Counted from the stretch's first letter, positions 1 through 8,500 are shown. The stretch: DNA of 9,003 nucleotides from Bacteroidales bacterium (GCA_003155705.1 PMEC01000051.1:50179-59181), one strand, 5' to 3'. The notes: a model not told the origin generated them from the letters alone. Made by a program: numbers and translations.

Positions 1-42
1 GATTAATAAAACTTAGCCGGATTTTATTATAATTGTAATTAA

Positions 43-1317
43 TTGTACCAAATATTTTTTAAAAGCGTTATTATAAAAAAGACCGGAATACCTGTGCGTT
101 ATTTCTTATTTATTTTTATTTTCCTTTTACCAGTAGTCTGCCTGGCTCAGCTTTCTGCTCCGGGTATGAGTGCTCTGAGATTTACTACCTATTCTCCGCC
201 TTCAACTGTTCATGACCCGGTTTTTATTTACTGCAATTCTTCTGGAACACAAAAAGGGACTATTCAGGCTGTCAGCCCGGGTGGAACGGGCCCTTTTAAT
301 TTTTCGTGGTACAAATGGAGTGATATTACCAAGAGCTTCAGCATTTCTTTAAAAACAGATCCAGCAGTAAATAGTTCGACTTCAGCCAATCTTGATGAGG
401 GTGGATACATGGTTAGAATTACGGATGCGGGCGGATACGATAAAAGTCTGGTTGGCTGGATATTTCTTGATTCACCTGTAGCGCATGCCAGTCTTCAGAA
501 TTACACCTGCGATTATGTTGCTTTAAGTGGGAAAGCAGCTGTAGATACTTTTTATTATAAGGATCCTGCTGACGGAACAGCAATAAGGCTAAAGAACGCA
601 TTTACTTTCACATGGTCATCTGCCCCGACTTCCATAATCCCTTATCCCAGTATTGATCTTAATCCGGTAACATATACACCGCCTATTGAAGATGTAACCT
701 ATAAGCTCCAGGTTGTTGACAGCTTCCTTTGCACTTCAGTGTCATCATTCCCATTTACTTCAATTACTGTTAAAGCAGATTTTACAGTTGACCCTGTTAA
801 TGGGGATGCTCCTCTTAAAGTGGCTTTTACAAATAATTCAGTGAGAGGTTCTGTTTACAGATGGGAATTTGGGGATGATTCAATTTCAGAATTGGAAAAT
901 CCATTGCCACATATTTATTACCGTCCTGGTGAGTATTCAGTAAAACTGACTGTAACAAGTAATCTGCTGTGTGTCGATTCGTTGAGGTTTGATAAAGTGG
1001 TAGTTGACCCTTCGGAGCTTAATATACCGAATGTTTTTACCCCCGATGGAGATGGGATCAATGATTACTTTATTGTTGAATCCAAATCTTTACGATCAAT
1101 AAGTGTTGAGATTTTCAGCCGGAGTGGTTTAATGGTCTACTTTTTCTCAGGGGAGGGAGATAGTTTAAAAGACTGGAAAGGTTGGAATGGCAATGTTAAC
1201 AACTCTTCATCAAAGGCGACACCAGGGGTCTATTTTTATATTATCCGCGCTCAAGGATGGGATGATAAGATTTATAACGGTAAACCATACAGAGGATTCC
1301 TTTATTTATACAGATGA
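43..1317 (+). CDS. Secreted PKD-domain protein with type B type IX secretion sorting domain
   Basis: This is probably an extracellular or surface-attached protein exported by Sec and then by the type IX secretion system. Numbered from the TTG at 43, residues 19-36 form a hydrophobic signal peptide ending near CLAQ. Residues about 76-131 (GTGPFNFSW ... YMVRITDAGG) resemble an SprB/gliding-adhesin repeat. Residues about 246-322 form a PKD domain, with YRWEFGDD at 272-279 and PGEYSVKLTV at 295-304. Residues 328-424 form the CHU_C/gliding-motility-type C-terminal domain, starting with IPNVFTPDGDGIND and ending GFLYLYR, so the C-terminus is intact. The start is uncertain: TTG at 43 directly follows an in-frame TAA, while GTG at 94 would give a compact signal peptide beginning MRYFLFIF. 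No ATG lies upstream of the signal peptide. No enzymatic domain is visible, so the ligand or partner is unknown. Adhesion is a family-level guess. Confidence 0.85.
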   Translation: MYQIFFKSVIIKKTGIPVRYFLFIFIFLLPVVCLAQLSAPGMSALRFTTYSPPSTVHDPVFIYCNSSGTQKGTIQAVSPGGTGPFNFSWYKWSDITKSFSISLKTDPAVNSSTSANLDEGGYMVRITDAGGYDKSLVGWIFLDSPVAHASLQNYTCDYVALSGKAAVDTFYYKDPADGTAIRLKNAFTFTWSSAPTSIIPYPSIDLNPVTYTPPIEDVTYKLQVVDSFLCTSVSSFPFTSITVKADFTVDPVNGDAPLKVAFTNNSVRGSVYRWEFGDDSISELENPLPHIYYRPGEYSVKLTVTSNLLCVDSLRFDKVVVDPSELNIPNVFTPDGDGINDYFIVESKSLRSISVEIFSRSGLMVYFFSGEGDSLKDWKGWNGNVNNSSSKATPGVYFYIIRAQGWDDKIYNGKPYRGFLYLYR

Positions 1318-1329
1318 AAAAAAGAACAA

Positions 1330-1359
1330 TGGCTCAAAGGTATAATGGTCCAAGAGCTA
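1330..1359. terminator. Weak hairpin between convergent genes, possible terminator
   Basis: TGGCTC at 1330-1335 can pair with GAGCTA at 1354-1359 (five pairs plus one G-U wobble in plus-strand RNA), and GG 1339-1340 can pair with CC 1350-1351 inside. Read on the minus strand, the hairpin is followed by a T-rich stretch ending in seven T's (1323 down to 1317), as expected for a terminator of the PhzF-family gene. In that orientation, however, the outer stem has an A-C mismatch, leaving only about four solid pairs. The position between convergent genes is right but the stem is weak. Confidence 0.2.
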
Positions 1360-1372
1360 AAGCAATTCTAAC

Positions 1373-1413
1373 TTTTGCCGTTTTGCCATAGAACCTTTGC
1401 ACCACAGCGCCTT
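1373..1413. repeat. Degenerate CCTTTGC-like intergenic repeat tract
   Basis: Short related words follow one another here: TTTTGCC at 1373-1379, TTTTGCC again at 1381-1387, CCTTTGC at 1394-1400 and GCGCCTT at 1407-1413. The tract ends just before the stop codon of the PhzF-family gene (1415-1417). The same kind of word (GCCTTTA, GCGCCTTTA) recurs on the other side of that gene at 2281-2302. It looks like a worn simple intergenic repeat. No function can be read from it. Confidence 0.25.
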
Positions 1414-1414
1414 C

Positions 1415-2215
1415 CTACACGAACAGATCAGCTTTAAAAATTGTTTTAGCTTGTCCTGAAATTTCCACTCTTTCTCCTTTAAGTGAAACTTTTAAGACTC
1501 CGCTTCTTTTTGAAACCTGGTGCGAGACAAAGTCTGTTTTTCCTGTTTTCATATTCCAGAACGGTACGAGAGCACAATGAGCTGAACCAGTCACAGGATC
1601 TTCATTAATGCCAAGAGCAGGAGCAAAGCATCTTACACAAAAATCAAAATCAGGATCTGAAGAGGGTGCTGTTACAATCAGATCACCGAATTCAGAATTT
1701 TTCATAAGAGAGAAATGTGGGTTTAAATTTATGACTTCACTTTCGTTTTTAAGTAAGGCAAGTGTCCATCCATGTTCAGTAGTATATAATTCGACTGGTC
1801 TTATGCCTGTTAGTTCTTCAAAGAGAGAAGTTATATTTTTCTTTTCTAAAGGGTAGGATGGAAAATTCATTGTAATCCAATCTTCCAGCTTTCTAATCCT
1901 AAGTTCACCAGCTTTTGATGAAAACCTGATCTCCTCTTTACTTCTCACCATTTTCCTTTCATAAAAAATATGCGACGCAGATAATGTGGCATGTCCACAG
2001 AGATTGATTTCAGCCTCAGGCGTATAGAATCTTATGGACCGGCAATCTTTTCCGGGAAAGATAAATGCTGTTTCGGAAAGATTCATCTCCATGGCAACAT
2101 TCTGCATCCATACCACGGAAGGCTCATAATCCAGTACGCAGACTCCTGCAGGATTCCCTTTGAACGGCTGTGTCGTGAATGCATCGACCTGGTAAATAAT
2201 ATTAGGGATTGACAT
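1415..2215 (-). CDS. PhzF-family isomerase/epimerase-like protein
   Basis: This is a full-length (266 aa) cytosolic member of the PhzF/diaminopimelate-epimerase-fold family, with two similar halves and the active site between them. The N-terminal half shows VDAFT at 10-14, FKGNPAGVC at 18-26 and NLSETAFIF at 45-53. RFYTPEAEI at 62-70 and CGHATLSA at 73-80 follow. The C-terminal half shows RCFAPALGINEDPVTGSAHC at 195-214. By motif alignment, Glu48, His75, Asp206 and Ser211 correspond to catalytic-site residues Glu45, His74, Asp208 and Ser213 of Pseudomonas PhzF, so the enzyme should be active. The substrate is unknown: the family is widespread in bacteria that make no phenazines, and no other phenazine gene is here, so no phz name is given. 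The ATG at 2215 fits the family N-terminus. The gene converges with the upstream secreted-protein gene and diverges from the efflux operon. Confidence 0.92.
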   Translation of the reverse strand: MSIPNIIYQVDAFTTQPFKGNPAGVCVLDYEPSVVWMQNVAMEMNLSETAFIFPGKDCRSIRFYTPEAEINLCGHATLSASHIFYERKMVRSKEEIRFSSKAGELRIRKLEDWITMNFPSYPLEKKNITSLFEELTGIRPVELYTTEHGWTLALLKNESEVINLNPHFSLMKNSEFGDLIVTAPSSDPDFDFCVRCFAPALGINEDPVTGSAHCALVPFWNMKTGKTDFVSHQVSKRSGVLKVSLKGERVEISGQAKTIFKADLFV

Positions 2216-2219
2216 TTTG

Positions 2220-2237
2220 TGATAGATTAATATATCA
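2220..2237. promoter_or_regulatory. 18-bp imperfect palindrome just upstream of the PhzF-family start
   Basis: TGATAGATTAATATATCA is a near-perfect inverted repeat (16 of 18 positions pair, with one mismatched pair) lying four bases upstream of the start codon of the minus-strand PhzF-family gene. It could be an operator or a small 5'-leader hairpin. It is AT-rich, so chance occurrence is possible. I found no clear TAnnTTTG element for this gene nearby. Confidence 0.25.
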
Positions 2238-2280
2238 GCACAACGGCAAGTTATAAAAATATTTATTACAATGCCATTAT

Positions 2281-2302
2281 GCCTTTACCCCTTGCGCCTT
2301 TA
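2281..2302. repeat. Short GCCTTTA direct repeat in the divergent intergenic region
   Basis: GCCTTTA occurs at 2281-2287 and again at 2296-2302, 15 bp apart start to start, the second inside GCGCCTTTA. It resembles the CCTTTGC/GCGCCTT words at 1373-1413 on the other side of the PhzF-family gene. The rest of the 2216-2430 gap holds no gene that I can see. Confidence 0.2.
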
Positions 2303-2378
2303 TACCATTACTCATTTCGCTATTCACCGGTCATATTCTGCGGTTTACTGGATTTTACCGATATTTGACAAATAAAAC

Positions 2379-2403
2379 TATGTAAACTAAAAAAGTTTTC
2401 ATA
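2379..2403. promoter_or_regulatory. 25-bp dyad, candidate TetR operator
   Basis: Left arm TATGTAAACT (2379-2388) and right arm AGTTTTCATA (2394-2403) are inverted repeats pairing at nine of ten positions, separated by five A's. The dyad fills the space between the putative -33 and -7 elements and overlaps the first two bases of the -7 element. A bound protein there would block RNA polymerase. Size and symmetry fit a homodimeric TetR-family repressor, and the adjacent gene encodes one. Binding is inferred from position only. Confidence 0.5.
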
Positions 2404-2409
2404 TTTTTG
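2379..2409 (+). promoter_or_regulatory. Bacteroidota-type promoter for the tetR-efflux operon
   Basis: TATTTTTG at 2402-2409 matches the Bacteroidota -7 consensus TAnnTTTG exactly. TATG at 2379-2382, 19 bp upstream, is one base off the TTTG form of the -33 element. This places transcription start a few bases after 2409 and leaves a short leader of roughly 15-20 nt before the ATG at 2431. The promoter would serve the regulator and, given the tight spacing, probably all five genes to 8994. I saw no equally good second promoter in the short gaps downstream. Confidence 0.6.
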
Positions 2410-2430
2410 CATCAAATATTTTCTTAAACT

Positions 2431-3036
2431 ATGGATAGCAGAGACAGGATAATTCAGGGAGCAGCAGAATTATTCAGGACCTATGGCATAAAAGCAGTGA
2501 CAATGGATTCCATTGCAACTCAACTGGGTATGTCAAAAAGAACCATTTATGAAGTATTTTCTGACAAGGATGAGTTGCTGATTGGTGTTTTGACCTGGAT
2601 GGTTGAAAAGCAAAAGGATTTAGTCAAAAAAGTTCTCGATGAGTCAGAAAATGCTATTGCAGCAATATTTAAACTGCTTGAAATTAACAGTGATCATTTT
2701 CAGCAGATTAGTCCTGCTTTTTTTTCTGATATGAAGAAATATCATAATGAGGTTCTGGTGAATAAATCTAATAAATACGAAATGCCGGATTACAGTAATA
2801 ATTTAGAGGTGATTGAACGGGGCATTAAAGAAAAACTTTTTAGAAGGGAAATCAACGCAGACCTTGTTAACAGGTGTTTATTCACTTTATTCAGATCGAC
2901 AATGGATACTAATCTTTATCCATATGAGAAGTTTTCACGTCGTGATGTTATAAGAAATGTCGTTATCAATTTCCTCAGGGGTATATCAACATCCGAGGGA
3001 ATCTATCTGATTAATAAACACGAGATAGAATTCTGA
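2431..3036 (+). CDS. TetR/AcrR-family transcriptional regulator
   Basis: This is a one-component DNA-binding regulator of 201 aa, the usual family length. Residues about 5-50 form the TetR N-terminal domain: RIIQGAAELFRTYGIKAVTM leads into the helix-turn-helix at about 24-43 (TMDSIATQLGMSKRTIYEVF), followed by DKDELL at 45-50. Residues 51-201 are a helical ligand-binding and dimerisation region with no recognisable specificity, as is normal for this family. The ATG at 2431 sits about 20 nt after the promoter's -7 element and gives the canonical short N-terminus. It is the first gene of the efflux cluster, 24 nt ahead of the TolC-type gene, so it most likely represses that cluster and itself through the dyad at 2379-2403. 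An activator role cannot be excluded, and the inducer is unknown. Confidence 0.93.
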   Translation: MDSRDRIIQGAAELFRTYGIKAVTMDSIATQLGMSKRTIYEVFSDKDELLIGVLTWMVEKQKDLVKKVLDESENAIAAIFKLLEINSDHFQQISPAFFSDMKKYHNEVLVNKSNKYEMPDYSNNLEVIERGIKEKLFRREINADLVNRCLFTLFRSTMDTNLYPYEKFSRRDVIRNVVINFLRGISTSEGIYLINKHEIEF

Positions 3037-3060
3037 TTTTTTAAGCAAAAAAAATAAAAT

Positions 3061-4416
3061 GTGAAAACAAAAGATAATATGAGAAAAAGACAGTTATTGA
3101 CAGTTTCACTGCTCCTCTTACTGACCGGAGGCATAAATTACCCGCAGGCAATCAACAGTGAATTAAATCTGACTCTTAAAGAGGCGCAGGATTATGCCAT
3201 TCTGCATAATAAGATGATGATTTCGGCACAACTTGATGTACAGTCATCAAAACTTGCATTATGGGAAACCATTTCTGCCGGATTGCCGCAACTCAGCGCC
3301 TCAGGTTCTTTTGAAGATAATCTGAAATTAATGACAACTCTTTTACCGGGTGAGTTTTTTGGACAACCAGGTACCAAAATACCAGTGACATTCGGGTCTC
3401 AGTACAACTCGGGAGCCAGTATTCAGGCAACAATGCTTCTCTTCAATGCCCCATTTTACATTGGAATAGAGACGACAAAACTTGCTCAGAAATTAAGTTC
3501 AGATAATCTTAAAAAATCAGAACTTGATACTAAGGAATCGGTCAGCACGGCATATTTTCTGATATTGGTTTCTGAAAAATCCCTGGAAATTCTCGATAAG
3601 AATATATCAAACCTGAATGAAACTCTTAAATCGACAAGGGCCATGTATTCAGCCGGCATGGCAGAGCAAACTGATATTGATCAGATGGTATCAAATGTTA
3701 CAATGGTAGAAAACTCCCGGAGCTCAATGCAACGTGCAATTGAACTTAATTATAATCTTCTCAGGTTTCAGCTCGGTGTTACAGCCGATACAAAGATCAT
3801 TTTGAAAGAGACTCTTGAAAGCCTTATCAGGGAAGTTAATGTTGAAGCTCTTCTTTCACAACAGTTCGACCATACGAAAAATGTCGACTACAGATTGATA
3901 GAAGGAGAGGAAATGATGTCATCTCTGCAGCTGAAAACACAAAAAGCAGCTGTTCTTCCATCTCTGGCCGGATTTTATAATTATGGAATCAATGGTATGG
4001 GTGATAAAATTTCAAACCAACAATGGTTCCGCAATTCAATGACTGGTCTACAGCTTTCAATACCGATTTTTGCAAGCGGACAGAAATACACTAAAATCAA
4101 AAAAGCTGAGATCAATCTTGAGAAAGCAAGAACAACAAAAGATATGGTCACTGAAAAGTTGAAAATACAGGAAAAACAGCTTCGCTATAACCTGGTAAAT
4201 GCCAATATTCAGTATAACAGCCAGAAAGACAATGTTGAAGTCTCGAAAAGAGTATATTCAAGTATGGAAAATAAATTCAGGCAGGGAATGGCATCAAGCC
4301 TTGAGCTTACTCAGGCCAACAGTCTCTATCTGCAGGCAGAAAATAATTATGTATCGGCGCTAATGAATCTGCTTCAGACAAAACTGGCACTGGACAAATT
4401 ATTAGATAACATGTAG
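3061..4416 (+). CDS. TolC-family outer membrane efflux protein
   Basis: This is the outer-membrane channel component of the tripartite efflux system, expected to trimerise into a beta-barrel with a long periplasmic alpha-tunnel. Residues 8-30 form a signal peptide (RKRQLLTVSLLLLL). Two homologous OEP repeats follow. The first begins LTLKEAQDYAILHN at 37-50 and includes AMYSAGMAEQTDIDQM at 194-209. The second covers about 285-451, with SIPIFASGQK at 333-342 and FRQGMASSLELTQANSLYLQ at 406-425, the typical helical repeat signature. At 451 aa the length is normal. I see no lipobox, unlike many OprM/CusC relatives. Translation could start at GTG 3061 or at ATG 3079 (residue 7); both leave a usable signal peptide and neither has a Shine-Dalgarno sequence. 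The adaptor gene follows after 35 nt. Confidence 0.93.
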   Translation: MKTKDNMRKRQLLTVSLLLLLTGGINYPQAINSELNLTLKEAQDYAILHNKMMISAQLDVQSSKLALWETISAGLPQLSASGSFEDNLKLMTTLLPGEFFGQPGTKIPVTFGSQYNSGASIQATMLLFNAPFYIGIETTKLAQKLSSDNLKKSELDTKESVSTAYFLILVSEKSLEILDKNISNLNETLKSTRAMYSAGMAEQTDIDQMVSNVTMVENSRSSMQRAIELNYNLLRFQLGVTADTKIILKETLESLIREVNVEALLSQQFDHTKNVDYRLIEGEEMMSSLQLKTQKAAVLPSLAGFYNYGINGMGDKISNQQWFRNSMTGLQLSIPIFASGQKYTKIKKAEINLEKARTTKDMVTEKLKIQEKQLRYNLVNANIQYNSQKDNVEVSKRVYSSMENKFRQGMASSLELTQANSLYLQAENNYVSALMNLLQTKLALDKLLDNM

Positions 4417-4451
4417 TTAACCAAAAATGGAAACCATCAAAATTAATTATA

Positions 4452-5507
4452 ATGAAATACTTTAAAACAATTTCAGCAATATTGATCCTCGGAATCATTC
4501 TTTCCGGTTGTTCATCCAAAACCAATAATGCAACCTCAACTCAGGATCAGACGGCAAATAAGAAAGCAATTCCTGTAAAGGTTATGACCCTTTCAAAAAC
4601 CAACATTTCAAGAACCATTGACTACACCGCATCAATACTTCCTTTCGAAGAGGTTAATATGGCCCCATCAACCCCAGGAAGGATTGATAAAATATACGTT
4701 GAGGTGGGAGACAAAGTAAATAAGGGTGATGATCTTTTTCTTATGGATCGCACCCAGTTATATCAGCTTGAACTTCAGCTGAGTAATTTACAGAAAGATC
4801 TTAGCAGGATTGATACACTACTAAAGTCAGGCAGTGCAAAGCAGCAGCAGTATGATCAGATGAAAACCCAGTACGATGTTACAAAAACAAATGTTGATTT
4901 CATGAAAGAGAATACTCAGCTTAAATCTCCATTCTTTGGAGTTGTGACCGGAAAATATTTCGAAAATGGAGAAATGTATTCAGGAGGACCATCTACACAG
5001 ACAGGGAGATCTGCCGTGGTCACAGTTATGCAGGTTGATCCGTTAAAAGTTAATGTCAGCATCTCTGAGCAGTATTATCCTTTGATAAAAAAGGGGATGA
5101 AGGCTAAAATTACCGCCGATGTTTATAATAATGAAATTTTCACTGGAACGGTGTTCAGAATAGCTCCAACGATAAATTCCGCAACCAGGTCATTTATTAC
5201 GGAAGTTGAACTTCCCAACAGGAACGAACTACTGAAGCCTGGAATGTTTGTCAGAGTGTCAATGGATCTTGGTGAGGTTGAAACTTTTGTTGTTCCTGCA
5301 TATACTGTTCTTGTTCAGGAGGGGACGAACACAAGATATGTTTTTGTTGAAAAAAACAATATTGCCGAAAGAGTTGAAGTTGACTTAGGAAAGCGGTTTG
5401 ATGATCAGATTGAGATTATATCAAAGAATCTCAAGGAAGGAGACATGCTTGTGAATGAGGGGCAGTCACGCCTCATTAACGGTGATAAGATTGAGATAAT
5501 AAAATAA
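4452..5507 (+). CDS. RND efflux periplasmic adaptor lipoprotein (HlyD/AcrA family)
   Basis: This is the membrane-fusion protein that joins the RND pump to the TolC-type channel. The N-terminus is a lipoprotein signal with lipobox LSGC, so Cys20 should be lipidated and anchor the protein in a membrane facing the periplasm. Residues about 65-98 are the first half of the lipoyl/barrel-sandwich domain (GRIDKIYVEVGDKVNKGDDL). Residues about 101-156 form a short alpha-helical coiled-coil hairpin. Residues 157-176 (LKSPFFGVVTGKYFENGEMY) complete the lipoyl domain. Beta-barrel and membrane-proximal domains follow: VMQVDPLKVNVSISEQ around 192-207, LKPGMFVRVSM at 261-271, and NEGQSRLINGDKIEI near the end. 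At 351 aa it has usual length. The pump gene follows after 25 nt, so co-expression is very likely. The hairpin-tip motif is discussed in the findings. Confidence 0.94.
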   Translation: MKYFKTISAILILGIILSGCSSKTNNATSTQDQTANKKAIPVKVMTLSKTNISRTIDYTASILPFEEVNMAPSTPGRIDKIYVEVGDKVNKGDDLFLMDRTQLYQLELQLSNLQKDLSRIDTLLKSGSAKQQQYDQMKTQYDVTKTNVDFMKENTQLKSPFFGVVTGKYFENGEMYSGGPSTQTGRSAVVTVMQVDPLKVNVSISEQYYPLIKKGMKAKITADVYNNEIFTGTVFRIAPTINSATRSFITEVELPNRNELLKPGMFVRVSMDLGEVETFVVPAYTVLVQEGTNTRYVFVEKNNIAERVEVDLGKRFDDQIEIISKNLKEGDMLVNEGQSRLINGDKIEIIK

Positions 5508-5532
5508 TTATAAGCACTTCAATAATAATAAA

Positions 5533-8500
5533 ATGAGTATATATAGTGCATCAGTAAAAAGGCCTGTTACAACTATCCTGGTTTTTGTTGCCCTGATGGT
5601 AATGGGTCTCTATTCCCTGGTTCAGTTACCGGTAGATCTTTATCCGGAGATGGAATTACCTTATGTAGTTGTCTATACAACATATCCGGGTGCAAGCGCC
5701 TCGGATATTGAATCGAACGTGACCAAGCCTCTGGAGAATTCACTGAACTCAGTCAGCAACCTGAAAGAGATCACTTCCACTTCGAGTGATGCCACATCTG
5801 TCATATTCATGAATTTTGAATACGGGACTAACCTTGACGAAGCATCGAACGACATCAGGAGTGCTTTGAGCATGGTTGAAAGGTATCTGCCTGATGATTG
5901 TGAAAAGCCTACTATCATAAAATTCAATACAAACATGATGCCCATAATCTTTTATGCCATCACTGCAAAAGAGAGTTATGCCGGCCTCGAGAAAATACTT
6001 GACGAAAAAATTGTCAACCCATTAAACAGGATCGACGGAGTGGGCTCAGTTTCTCTTTCCGGTGTTCCGGGTCGCAAAATCTATATCGATGTCGATCCGC
6101 GGAAAATGGAGGCTTATAACCTTACTATTGAACAGATAGGCAGTATTCTAAGGGCAGAGAACATGAACATGCCCGCAGGATATATTGAGATGGGCAAGAC
6201 TGATTACCCGTTACGGGTTCAGGGCGAATTTCCTGAAAGTGACGTAGTTAAGAATATTGTTGTCACCAGCTACAATGGTAGTAACGTTTATCTGAAGGAC
6301 ATTGCGGAAGTACGCGATACCATCCGCGAATCGAAACTCGACACAAAAGTAAACGGATCCAAAGGTATGGCTATGTACATTCAGAAACAATCCGGGGGCA
6401 ATACTGTCAAGGTTACAAAAGAGGTAGATAAGTCTCTTGCATTACTTAAAAAAGATCTTCCGTCTGACGTTAAAATTGAAAAATTATTCGATAGTGCGAC
6501 CTTTATACAGGATTCAGTCAGCAACCTTACTGAGACACTGATGTATGCTGCAATATTCGTTATTCTTGTCGTCCTGTTTTTCCTTGGAAGATGGAGAGCA
6601 ACATTTATAATTATCCTCACCATTCCTATTTCTCTTATTGTAGCATTTATTTACCTGTTCATATCAGGAGCGTCAATAAACATTATATCGCTTACTTCAT
6701 TATCAATAGCTATCGGTATGGTTGTGGATGATGCTATTGTGGTTCTCGAAAATATTACAAGGCACATTGAAAGAGGAAGTCGTCCGAGGGAAGCAGCCAT
6801 TTATGCTACCAATGAAGTATGGCTGGCAGTTATTGTTACCACGTTGACGGTTGTTGCCGTGTTCTTTCCGCTGACTTTCGTAAAAGGTCTTACCGGAGTT
6901 CTGTTTAAGCAGCTTGGTATGAGTGTATCGATAACCATTGTGACATCTGTTTTTGCAGCTATTACACTTACTCCAACGTTAAGCGCACTAATGTTGAAAT
7001 GGTATCCTATAAAAAAAGACGCTCCGTTCTGGACCTACGACGGAAGCATAAGGAAAGGGCTAAACTGGCTCGACCGTTTTTATGAAAGAACTTTGCGCTG
7101 GGCCCTGCGTCATAAATCAGTTGTCTCTTTAATTGCTTTGGTAGTTTTTGTAGGTTCAATGAGTTTGTTTACCGTAATTGAAACTGAGTTTTTTCCACAA
7201 GCTGACCAATCACGAATTTCAGCAACTATTCAGCTTCAGACCGGTACAAGAGTAGATCAGACATTGCTTACGGCTAATAAAATTGACGAACTGATTAAAA
7301 CAAAATATCCTGAAGTAATCATTATGTCAACTTCAACAGGTTCAGATGATCAGGGCGGATTTGCCTCAATATTTAATGCCGGAGGTACTCATACAATACG
7401 CTACAGTCTGAGTCTGAAACCTATTAAGGAAAGGAAAAAATCTGTTTTCGAAATAGCAGAAGAGATGAGAGGTGACTTTGCTAAAATTCCAGAAATAATT
7501 GACTTTACTGTCAGTACTTCCGATAATATGGGAAGCTTTGGTGGAAGCTCAGTTGCAGTTGAGGTTTACGGTTATAATATTGCTGAAACAAACCTGGTTG
7601 CCGAAGAACTTGCAGGTAAGATTAAGAAGATGCAGGGCGCCAAAGATGTCACAATCAGCCGCGATAAATCCAAACCCGAATTGCAGATAATATTTGATCA
7701 GAATAAAATGATGGCAAACGGACTCAATACTGCAATGGCCTCAAATGCCGTTAAGAACAGGGTCGATGGCCTGACAGCTACAAAGCTTCGTCAGTTTGGT
7801 GATGAGTATGATGTTGTTGTACGATTTAAAAAGGATGCAAGAAGCACTCTAACTGATATAGAAAACATTGGCATAACAAATCCACTTGGACAGGTGATCA
7901 GGTTAGGTGAAATAGCTAAAGTGAAAGAGTATTGGTCCCCGCCAAATATACAGCGTAAACGTAAAGAGAGGATTGTAAATGTTTCATTTACACCATATAA
8001 ACGATCACTTACCGATCTTCAGATCGAAGTTCAGAAAGCGATTGATGAAACAAAGCTACCCGGCGGTGTAATGGTACAGATATCTGGTGCTATAAAGGAT
8101 CAGATGGATGCTTTCAAGGATATTGCTTTGCTGATGGTTATAAGCTTGATTCTGGTCTATCTGATAATGGCATCACAATTTGAGTCGCTTAAAATGCCTT
8201 TCATAATAATGTTCTCAATACCATTTGCATTTTCCGGTGTGGCAATAGCACTTTTTGTAACCCATACTTCACTAAGCGTCATATCCGGAATAGGGGCCGT
8301 AATGCTTATCGGTATTGTAGTAAAGAATGCAGTTGTTCTCGTCGACTTTATTAACCTGATGCGTGACAGGGGTAATGAATTATATGAAGCAATCGCAATT
8401 TCCGGGCGATCGCGACTGAGGCCGGTTTTAATGACTTCAGCTACTACTATCCTTGGAATGCTTCCACTGGCAATGAGTTCGGGTTCAGGGTCAGAACTCT

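Noticed and set aside
1335..1399. Inverted repeat CAAAGGT (1335-1341) and ACCTTTG (1393-1399)
   Set aside because: Seven pairs across a 51-nt spacer is weak as a hairpin, and the right arm is better explained as part of the CCTTTGC-type repeat words.
1608..1856. Open frame of 82 codons on the plus strand inside the PhzF-family gene
   Set aside because: The minus-strand gene there has all family motifs; the opposite frame has no domain character.
1415..2215. Idea that the PhzF-family gene plus the RND pump form a phenazine production and export locus
   Set aside because: No other phenazine biosynthesis gene is present, PhzF-like proteins are common in non-producers, and the gene is divergent from the pump operon.
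3036..3055. A T-run followed by an A-run between the regulator and TolC-type genes, able to form a hairpin
   Set aside because: The stem would be A-U pairs only, with no U-tract after it. It lies immediately before the next start codon, so a terminator is unlikely.
5673..5945. Open frame of 90 codons on the minus strand inside the pump gene
   Set aside because: It is fully contained in a strongly conserved RND coding region, has no recognisable domain and has no promoter of its own.
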